Source of the DNA: Plazaster borealis
Taxonomy: Eukaryota > Echinodermata > Asteroidea > Forcipulatida > Labidiasteridae
DNA: 64,000 nucleotides
Direction of reading: 5' to 3'
Assembly: GCA_021014325.1 (NCBI GenBank)
Contig: CM037461.1
Span: 24,289,376 to 24,353,375, forward strand
In this document: positions 35,501 to 47,100 of the stretch, in pieces
Layout of the letters: each line of letters begins with the position of its first letter
Numbering within the stretch: the stretch's first letter is position 1
Made by a program: the position numbers and the translations under genes
The notes under the pieces: model-generated
Seen by the model: only the letters and a program-made list of their open reading frames with translations
The model's database searches: none
Told to the model about the DNA's origin: nothing

Positions 35501-38500
35501 TTAGTGAGAAATTACCTCTTTCTCAAAAACTACGTTACTTCAGAGGAAGTCGTTTTTCACAATGTTTTATACTATCAACAGCTCTCTGTTGCTTGTTACC
35601 AAGTCAGTTTTTATGCTAATTTATATTTTGAGTAATTGCCAAACGTGTACAGTGCCTTTAAGAAATGTACTATGAAGCTTCGAACATAACACAAAAATAT
35701 TGGAAGCAAATGAGTGTATTGTCGCAGAATATAATTAAAAATAATAATTTAAAATAATAATTTAGAAATTTACTTTGAAGTTTAGAACATAATAAACAAA
35801 TATTGGATGCATGTGAGTGCATTGTCGCAGATGATAATCATGAGGTGAAATCTGGACTATTCTATTTTACGAGGCGAAGCCAGATTTCACCAAGTCTAAA
35901 GGGGATTTTGAGAAAATCCTGAAATCCTGAAAAATCACATGCCTGTATGTGACATGACATGACAGCGACTCACCTTTATTTGAATTCAGAGTGTGATCAT
36001 TCATTGGTCCAATACTCAGTCCACCTGCACCGTCACTCCTTAGCGACCAATCAAAATCATCGTCATATTCCTGATGCCACTGGCAGAGATCAGTCTCAAA
36101 ACTACAACTTGTTGTAGAATCTAAAAATAAAGAAGACTGGCTCATTAAACTGGACTGTGGTTGACTTTTTCTTTGTCTCCTCGTTCCTAATGCTACCCAC
36201 AGTATTTCGCATAAATTATGGAAGTCCATTCAGGACAATTCTAGAGTCTGTCAAGAAGATTCTCTATCAACAAAATAGGCTACCAATCTTATTTGTTTTT
36301 TATTTATCCCTGTAAGATATAAAATATTATTAACTAAGTCACAAATATAAAAGGCAAAAGGCAAGTCACAAGCCAAAGGAACAGAAATTTTGGCCTAGTA
36401 GTATGAGGTGAACATTTTTTTTTACATTTCTGTGTATTGAGCAGGGCCAAATTCTATGGCTCTGTTTACCGCCAAATTCTGCGCCTGCGATCACCATTCT
36501 TAGCTTACAGGGCAAGCACTGAATTTCTGCGCTAGCTGTGTAAGTAAAGAATGCCTAGTAACAAGGAGTACGCACGCCCACAAGCAAAAATTGCCTGCTA
36601 ATCTGTGAAATACGCTTGACGTAAGCATGGAATTCCCTCCTTCAGTAAGCGCCGATTCTTTGCTTACTGTAATCAGAGCTATAAAATTATGCCCGATGAC
36701 TAGCTGTATTTTATTGCATTTAAATAACTGAATTTTGTTGATTGTATCATTGAAACAAATCAAGGAAGAAAAAGAAGTAATAAACACAAGCCCGACAGCA
36801 AATGTCAACACTAATTTCTGCTGAAAGGAAATCTACCACTAAAGAACCCTCAATGAAAACTTTGAAAAAAAACCAAAATCAGCAATCCTCGTTTCCCAAC
36901 AAAAAGCTCTTCTCTCTTGGAAATCAAATCACAAACTGAGTCTCCCTGATACTACTTTTAAAAAATAGGAGATGAATTCACTCTACATTTAAATTATAAA
37001 AATACCTATTTTCACATGACAAATGACAAATAAGCTAAAATCTCTTTATAAGCTAAAATCTCTGTATGACATAAAAAACACCCCAGAGTACGATGACCAA
37101 ATTCTTACCACAGTTGGTTTCATCACTGTTATCCATACAGTCATCTTTGAAATCACATAGCAATGTTTTATCGATACAGAGCGAGTTACTGCAGCGGTAT
37201 TGATCAGCATTACACGGCACTCCAGTGAAGATTGGTGGAGAGCAGCTGTAGAATGCGACGTCATCAATGGAGATACCGCCGGAGAAAATGGCGGATCGTC
37301 TAGCCTCAATGATCACCTAGTGGAAAGAAAGTTATTGTCATCATTAGTTATACCATGCTGGGCCCACTTTCATGGCTCTGCTTACCGTGAGCAAAGCGTC
37401 AGCGCTTACGAAAGCAGGGAATTCCTCGCTTACATAAAGCAGATTTCACAGATTAGCAGGGAATTTCTGCTTGTGCATAGTCCAGTTTACCAGGCATTCT
37501 TTGCTTACACAGCTAGCGCAGAAATTCGGCGCTTGCCCTGTAAGCGAAGAGTGGTGATAAATACTGACTAAATAAGTAAGGTTTGCAGTGACACCATGTA
37601 AGAAATCTCTTTTGAGTAGTGGTGGATCGGAGAAGAGCCCGTTGAGTCTGCTCAAGTCTGCTCGACGTTTTCTGACCGTCTTCTTGACAAAACAGGGAGA
37701 ACCCAACATTAGGGCTAGATAGCTCAGGTGGAAAGAGTCAACTTACGCTGTAGTCTCTCCCTGCTCCAAGGTTCATCTCAGCTCGTCTCCATTCAGATCC
37801 TTGAGATCCACTGATGTACCAAATTGACGTCTTCTCTACTCCCTGAGATGTCCAGACGCTGAGAGAACCTATATCCGTTCCCGTCATGAAATACCAAAAT
37901 TCTAACTTGCAGTTGGTGTTTGTTTCTGAGAGTGTACCTGATGTCATCATAGCGATGCCAGGGAGGTTAGACTTACTCTGTGCATTGACGTAGGATCCTG
38001 CAAAACAGAAAAAGGAAAATACAAGACTTTGTAGCTCAACCATTTCTAAAAAAATTGTCCTGCAGCCAATATTAACCACTTCAAGTCAGATGACGTGTTT
38101 TTCTGCAAATTTGGACAGACTTACGGCAGACGTTTTTTAACATCTGGAACAACTTCGCTATAAGCGCACCAAGCTAAATCAATCACAAGAACCATCTCTG
38201 CTCTCACAGGTACCCATTTACCCCTTGGGATAAGAGAAGCATTGAGTGTCTTGCTCAAGGACACAAATGTCATGAACAGGATTCAAACCCACACCCAGAT
38301 GACTTAATCACCATAACTTGAGTCCGATGCACTAAACCGCTCAGCCACGACACGCCACATTTTCATTGAATGCAGTGGTCACGTTTTGACGGCAATAAAA
38401 AATAAAGTCAAAACTTTTGTTCTTGGACTTTGACTGTACCGTACTTCAGTAGATATGAAAAGAAACCTGATGACTACATACCAAGTGTTGACTTAGATGT

Positions 38501-41500
38501 GTGGTCGGTAGCTGGTCGGTTTAAATCACCGCCATTTCCTTGGACCATGGACCAATAGAAATCAGCGTCTGACATCTTCCAATGGCATGCCCCAGAATCA
38601 AAATCACACACTGATTGAACTGTAAAAGAAAACGAAAAAGTGACTTGTTATAAAAACCTTCTTTCTGGAAAGACCTCAATCTAGTTTTAAAATAAAATGT
38701 TTTTTTTTTTGATAAACAAATGTCTATTTAAGAGTGAAATTTGTTGACTATGAATACAGATTTTAATTTATTCATATACTTAATTTGTTTATTTCATTAT
38801 TTATTTCTGTCTCACCGCATTGGCTCTCATCGGCTCCATCTGTACAATCGTTTTTAAAGTCACAAACTTCAATGTCAGAAATACATCTATCATCAACTAC
38901 ACAGTAGAATTCACCCCCTGAGCACTGGGCGGAGCCTGTAGGGGGTGGGGCTGTTACCGGGGCAACAGGGAGGGCAGGGGTGTAGAGTTGACAGCCTGGT
39001 GTAATGCTTGTGTCATCGATAGCAATGTCACCCTTAGTAACATCACCAACTGACGCTTGGATGACAATCTGGGAGGAATGTAAAACGGAGAAATTTGTTT
39101 AAATTTGAAGTAAGCAGAAATCACAGATGAAATATTTAAGAATTGTTCAAAGAAAACTGTTTCCTGTACAGACCCTGCGCCCTCTAGTGAAATAATCCTG
39201 ACAGTGAAAGGAGTGACATCAAAGGTCTTAAATCAACAAATTCAAAGGCAATTTGAGCAATGACATCCTATCCAAATTTATGCAAAACGTGATGCGTGCG
39301 CATATTGCTGGGCAGAAACTTAACGTTATATTTTGACTGTGACATCAGACGGCACAACGTCTATAATTTCCCAACCATACCTGGAATGGTTGATCCGTTG
39401 TCATGGTAACCTCTACCCTTCTCCACACATCACCTTGGTTACCGCTCATAGACCATACAGTCTGAGCTAGGTAGTTACTGTTACCATAGAAATGTAGCAT
39501 CACTTTCAAATCCTGGACATTCTCACCAAACATGTGGTAGAAGAAACGCAGCTGCAAGAGATCAGACAAAGTACATGTATGTTAATAAATCTGTTGCCTT
39601 TTCCAAAATTCACAAGAATCATTGCACAAATTATTGTCAATCAAGCTTGTTAAGCAATGGTAGTCAAAGATGATTGGATACATTTTTTACAAGAGATTTT
39701 AAGGCCATGTCCAAATTGGTGGCTGAGGAAACAGCTGCTGCTGTTGCTAAGGGTGTTTCTATGAGACAGATCGCATTTGAATAGTGCCTTGATCTAAGAA
39801 GTAACGAAATACAATCATGTGTACAAATCTTTTGGGAGGAGTGTTGGCTCTGAAAAGAACCGATGTGGTCTCAATGTTTCGAGCAGTAAACTCTGCTCGT
39901 CTTCAGGAGAGGAGCAGGAGAACAGAATGAGAAGAGATGAGCAGAATATACTGTTTGAAACGTCAAGACCACAATGGCTCTTATCAGAGCCAATACACCT
40001 CCAAGAGATAAAAAGACCTGCAAGTTTACTGCCGGTAGTTATAGGTACTTCTCATTATCCACACAATGCAAAGCTTCAAACAACACTTGCCTTGATCTAG
40101 CTACTAGGATATTTCCTTTTATTATCCTAAATGATAAAATGCCTTATGCTCAGCTAACTGTTCATGCATTTCTCACCGTCCGTTTTGCATCACGTTAATA
40201 CATCTCGGTCAGTGCGGCAGCGCGCAACAAGGCATTTCGGGATGTTCCATTATTGATGTTGCATTGTCAAGCAACAGCGGACAGTGTGCACTATAAATTT
40301 GGTCAAACTTTTAACCAATCAGTGTTCTTGGTTTAGCGTCAGTAGTACAGATAGGCGGGAACTTTCACTTGGTCACAGTCAACTAAACTGCTAACACACT
40401 TGTGCATAAGTGCGGTATATAAGAAGCCAATATTATTATTATAAATACCTTGCACTCGTTTCCTGTTGGGATGGTGTATTTCCAGCTGAGTAGCTGAGCA
40501 GTTTTACCAAAGTTGACTGGAGATGAATCCACATACAAATAGTAACCTGCTCAAAAATAAGAAAAAAAACATCAGGAATGAAAATATACTCTTCTTATGT
40601 TTGGGCCATCTTTGATTTTGATTTTTGATCTGTGTTGAACACATCCTAGCGCTTTGCAACCTCTGGAAAAGGCGCTCTATAAATGCCAGCTTATTGTTAT
40701 TGATTAGTATTACTCAAAAAGTACTAAAAAAACAAATCAGAAAATGAAACGAATAATATACAAATATTGACTGCTTTTACTCGTGCTATGATTAAAACAA
40801 CGACTCTCTAGATGGAGCGTTCTATTTTCTTAATGCGAAGCCAAAGGAAAAAAGACTGCTCCGGGGATCACCGAGGGAGTCGTAGTTTTAACCATAGCAC
40901 AAATAAAAGCAGTCAATATTTGTTTTATAACACCCCATACATATATTGTGTCTAGAATCTAGGTACCAAGAAGCTGATGTTGCTATGGGTATAGCACATT
41001 GGTTGCTATGGGTATAGCTTAGGGTCTATTATCGATTACAAGGAAGTCGACACAGTTTGTAACTGATTTACCTTGACTGGTACCCTGTGTATGGTCCCGT
41101 GATGGTCCTGTGTCTACTGTAGATGTTGTACCTCTATATCTGGACCAATCAAAGCTGTCTGTTCCAGTGGCTTGTGTCCAATCACAGAAATCATTGTCAA
41201 AACTGCACAGTTTATAGCCACTGCTTACTATATGGAAAAAACAAAATGAGGAGATTACCCAAATTGAAAAGCAAAAAATAGTTAATGGACTGATGTTTCG
41301 ACCCTAACAGAGTCTTTCTCAAATTGTTAGCCTTCAAGAAAGACTCTGCTAGAGTCGAAACATCAGGCCACTAACTAATTTTTGCGTCCATTTGTTTATA
41401 GAAATTTGAGAGTAATTGAAAAATTCCCAATTCTAATAAATTCAAATTATTTTCAGTCAATTTTTAATTTGTTTAAAAGTAATTTCAGACAGAAAAGAAA

Positions 41501-44133
41501 AGAAGGATCAATGAAAGGATGTCTTTGGTCTTACCGCACGTTTGTACGTCTTCATCAGAAGCATCACCGCAATTATCCGACCAATCACATGTCAGGCGTT
41601 TATCCAAGCACACTTTGTTGTCACACCAGAAATTGACTGAGGTGTCACATGACAAGGAGGGGTCAAGGAGGTCACACTTTGTGAATTTAATGTCATCTAC
41701 AGCAATCATTCCCTGGTAGTTGGAGTTACGTTCCTTGCGGAATTTTAACTGAGAGAAAGATATGTTGGTTAAAGTAAGAGTGGTAGTAGCTGGTAAAACT
41801 TTACTGGTGAACTTTCGTTTTCTTTGAAAAACATAAACAGAAATATTTTTGCCATACAGTTATTCACAAAATACTTGGATTCAGTTATATTCATAAGTTC
41901 ATATTGAAAACTTAAAACAAAAATTCTCATTAAATTATTTTTGGGTTGCCTAGTTACCATCTGGAGTGGGATAATATGGGTTGCCTAGATACCAATAATA
42001 GGAGTAGGGTGGGATAAGATGGGTTGCCTTGTTAGCAATAACAGGTGTAAGGTGGGATAAGATGGGTTGCCTAGTCACCAATAACAGGGGTAAGATGGGA
42101 TAAGATGGGTTGCGTTGTTAGCAATAACAGGTGTAAGGTGGGATAAGATGGGTTGCCTAGTCACCAATAACAGGGGTAAGATGGGATAAGATGGGTTGCC
42201 TAGTCACCAATAACAGGGGTAAGATGGGATAAGATGGGTTGCGTTGTTAGCAATAACATGTATAAGGTGGGATAAGATGGGTTGCCTAGTCACCAATAAC
42301 AGGGGTAAGGTGGGATAAGATGGGTTGCCTAGTCACCAATAACAGGGGTAAGATGGGATAAAATGGGTTGCGTTGTTAGCAATAACAGGGGTAAGATGGG
42401 ATAAAATGGGTTGCGTTGTTAGCAATAACAGGTGTAAGGTGGGATAAGATGGGTTGCGTTGTTAGCAATAACAGGGGTAAGATGGGATAAGATGGGTTGC
42501 GTTGTTAGCAATAACAGGTGTAAGGTGGGATAAGATGGGTTGCCTAGTCACCAATAACAGGGGTAAGGTGGGATAAAATGGGTTGCCTAGTCACCAATAA
42601 CAGGGGTAAGATGGGATAAAATGGGTTGCGTTGTTAGCAATAACAGGTGTAAGGTGGGATAAGATGGGTTGCGTTGTTAGCAATAACAGGTGTAAGGTGG
42701 GATAAGATGGGTTGCCTAGTCACCAATAACAGGTGTAAGATGGGATAAAATGGGTTGCGTTGTTAGCAATAACAGGGGTAAGATGGGATAAAATGGGTTG
42801 CCTAGTCACCAATAACAGGTGTAAGATGGGATAAGATGGGTTGCATTGTTAGCAATAACCGGTGTACGGTGGGATAAGATGGGTTGCCTTGTTAGCAATA
42901 ACAGGTGTAAGGTGGGATAAAATGGGTTGCCTAGTCACCAATAACAGGTGTAAGGTGGGATAAGATGGGTTGCCTAGTCACCAATAACAGGTGTAAGGTG
43001 GGATAAAATGGGTTGCCTATAGTTACCCTAAAAGGAGAGATTCTTCTTCCAATCCCAATCTTCTGCAGTTTCCAAAGGCTTCCTTGATCAGCATTATTAA
43101 ACCAGATGACCGTCTCGGAGAGATCTGATTGGTCAACGAGTACCAATAGGAGATCTCCAACATTTATACCATTGATGATATACCAGACGTCCAGAACACA
43201 GTCAGCTGAGCTGGCTGTGTAGGTTGGACTGATCATTACGGCCACTTGATCAATAGATGTTTGACCGAATGGCGCAATATACATATAGTAACCTGTGGAC
43301 AAAAACAGAGAGACAAGTCAAGTTCTTATTTCCCCGAAGTACTTTAACCAACAAAAAATATCTTTCCCAGTTTGGAACAAAAATTAGGTAAATTTTATCT
43401 TAACTATTTTTTTCTTCTTAACATTTCCTTCTACCCCCCCCTTTGTATCCTTCCTCATTGTTCAGCCCTTGCTTTTACTGTGTGCTTTCTGCCTCTCCCT
43501 CTCTTTTCATTTCTTTCCACTTAACTGCTTCTGTTACACCAGTATACCTGTTTATGTGTGTTGTGTTTTCATTTAGCCTTCCAGAAAGACTCTGCTTAGG
43601 TCGAAATGTTGGCCATTAACTATTCTTTTGCATTTTTACGTTTCTCCTTATCAATTATTTATAATAATAATAATAATAATATATAGTGCATAATACAGGA
43701 GCCTCTATGCGCAACACAAAACATAAAATAATAAATGGATATATGGGAGCAGTTTCTATAAGCTGGGCTTAATAAAAGTGTGTACTATTATTTTATAGCT
43801 TGGATCGGAAAAGAAAGAAGACAAAATTGTGTTTTAGAAGTTACAGTAAGTCTCTAAAGATATATCAGTTAAAAATGATAAAACAACTATATGTAAAAAA
43901 GGTTTGGGCTGAAACACTCAACTAACAAAAAAAAGCACTTCAGTTTGTCCTTTCAGCCAGGAAAATAAATAACATAAATATTCTTACCTGAGAAGATTAA
44001 TCAAATATCTTCCTTTTGAAAGTTTCAGTGACCTTCATTGACCTTAATGGACATTTTCATTTGGGTAGGTGGGGGTGGGGGTGTGCTAACGACATGATTT
44101 TTCACTTTTTTTATTGATTGATTGATTGATTTG

Positions 44134-44165
<32 letters not shown>

Positions 44166-47100
44166 GGGTTTTTTTTGTTTTTTTGGGGGGGCCGTACCAT
44201 TCATTTCTGCGTATTTTTGTTCTAATTTTGTTTTTGTGGGCAAGGGTTTGCGAGCAGGGGCGGGATGGTTTAGGGTGAAGCATCCCCTCTGGTTACGCCA
44301 CTGGTAACCTTAGAAGAAAACTAAAAGCAAAGAGTCCTTACCGCTGTCACTTGAGAGTGAATGGTCAGCTCTTGGTGCAACGTTGGGCGTAGCTGAAGTG
44401 TCTTGACCCGTAGCTCTATGCCAATCAAAATTATCAACCTCTGTCTCCCTCCAACCACAGCTGTTGCTCTCAAAATCACATAGAGTGGCTGTAGTGAGGT
44501 CAAAGGTTAAAGGTACAAGGTTGAATAATGAAGTCAGTCTTCTAGTGGGGGATTTTTGTGATCAACTCTCTTCCATTTAACGACAAAATTTATTCAAACA
44601 AAACAAACAGATAGTTGTAGTTTTTTTGCCAAATTTTAATCTGAGCGCAATTTCATAGAGCTGCTTAAGCCTACTAATTTTCAGCTATAAGCAAAGATTA
44701 GCAAGAAACCAGTCATTAAAAAATAAAATAAATAAATAAATTAATGGTATTGTGATGCAAGAAAATTTGCTCCCCTTTTGCATTTTGCTTGAAGAATAAA
44801 CCGGCATTCTGGTTGAATAAAATAAATTGTAACTCACGGCAACCCTCCTCATCTGATTGGTCAGGACATTGTTTCTTGAAGTCACACTTCTCCTCTAGTG
44901 GAATACAGGTAAAGTCACCACACTGGAACTCAATATCAGAACAAACTCTGGCTACCGTGGTAACTAAAAAACAGATGATAATATTAGATTTTGTTATTGT
45001 ACAATCTGTAGTATTAAGCAAAAGAGATACTAATAATTGTGCCGTACATGTGATGATGCCCCCATACCAAAACCAGGCACTTCTTATCAAAACTCAGGTT
45101 GCGGGTTCGAGTCCTACCAACCTAACTGCTGATTTCACAATGACTAGAATAAGTAATGTCGTCTAGTTACTGAATCACAATTTCTTGATTTGTGCAATTC
45201 ATAATCATAGACGTTCAACCAATGTTTGTATGAGAGATTGGCTGTAGCCAGCTTGGTGTTTATATCCTCTTGTGCGAGTTTTCCGAGTTCCCTTGACGGG
45301 GAGATCATATAAACAAACAAACAAACAAACAAGTAAACATACATGATCCCCTATGACTCACCTATAACAGGAATAGGAGTTGTAACAACAGGTAGGTCCG
45401 ATGAGGATGGTGTGCACTCAGGAGTAAATGAGACATCATCTAGGGATATATCGCCATGGGAACCAGTTCCTCTGATAACCTCAATGATCACCTGAGAGTC
45501 AAAATAAGACGTCATGTAAAATTAATTCAGGATTCAAACAATGCAAACAATTAGCCCTTTTGAGGTATGGTGGACACAGTAGGAGTGCACTTTTTGGTTT
45601 GGGTGTATACAGCAGGCATTATATTTGATATTTGGAAGAAGGTAGGAACATTTTTTTCCGAGTAATTGTTGAAGGAGTGGCGAGGCATTTTTTATGGGGG
45701 GCAGCCTTATTTTTTAAGCCTTTGTAGTCAGTCAACATCATGGCCTAAATTTCATGGCTCTGCTTACCGCCGAATTCTGCACTTGCGATCACCATTCTTC
45801 ACTTACAGGGCAATCGCCAAATATCTGAGCTAGCTGTGTAAGTGAAGAATGCCTAGTAACATGGAGTACTCATGGAGCATAAGCATAAATTCCCTTTAAC
45901 CTGTGAAATACACTTGAAGTAAGCGTGGAATTCCCTGCTTAAGCAGAGCCATGAAATTGCGCCCTGGATATCTTTGAAGCCTTGTCTTACTTCTACAAGA
46001 AGTTTGTGTAACAACCCTTGTGAGAGCCATACCTTCTTTATTGGAAACTACACTAGACAAGCCTACCAATCTTTATAACAGAAAAGCCAAAACAGTTTAT
46101 AGAGATTCCTACCTGGTAAGGACCATCCAAGTCTAAATCAATAGACGCCCTCCTCCACCATTCATCATTCTCATTACTAATCCTGGTTACCAGTGACAGG
46201 GGACCATTCACTACTGTACGTGTGTAGATACTCAATGTACCTATATCTTGTCCAAGCATGTGGTAGAAAAATCGCATCTGGAATTGAAAACAAAAGATAA
46301 TGAAGGTAAGTTGTACTGTTTGCTAGGAAAAATGCTACGTCTTTCAGGGGCCGTCCAAAGGTTTCAACATTTTTCCGGTCATACAAACAGTATGACTAAG
46401 GGGTCGGAGACCATGTACAACGTTAACATAAATAAGACCCATGTTGGAAGGATAATAGATATAAGAAAATTTGCGGTGACACCATGTAGATAATTCTCTT
46501 TTGAGTGATGGTGGTTCTGAGAAGAACCGGAGGGCTCAACGTTTCGGACAGGATACTCTGTCCGTCGTCATGATTCATAAATGAATAATGTGATGATGTC
46601 ATGTGTAAAAACTCACTGTGCATGTTGAGGAACTCTCAATGACTCGACTAGCGAGACGAGCACGCTGTTGATTGGTCTGCGTTGTTGCCATGGTAACAAA
46701 GAATCCTGCAAATAAGAAAACTCCAATGTATTTATAATGTACTTCATAGGATTTAACTTCAACTAGTGTTACTTAACTTCTGACAACAATTTTGTTTAAA
46801 GAAATTTATAACCAACAGTGCAATCCTTCTTGGAAAACACACAAAAAACAACAATTATTGTTCTATATTAACACCAACAATCACCTTTTTTCATTGTTTT
46901 AGCTAAATTAGATACTGTCATATATCAAAGAATTTGATTCAAATCATTTTAATTTACTGCCATGATTAACAAACTTTGTTGTCTCTCCATCCACATGTTC
47001 ATAGTAAAAATACACAAGACCTATTTAATATTTTCAAGTAAAAGAAAAACTAAACATACCCCCAAAAAAGTAACTATTACTGTATTGATACTATATTATA

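Noticed and set aside
39930..39975. A second fully functional hammerhead on the plus strand
   Set aside because: GAAACGTC is present, but the upstream box reads like GAAGAGATGA and stem II is weaker; kept only as the inverse partner of the minus-strand motif.
41945..43020. CRISPR-like array of regularly spaced repeats
   Set aside because: Units are contiguous 43-bp tandem copies without unique spacers, in a eukaryotic intron.
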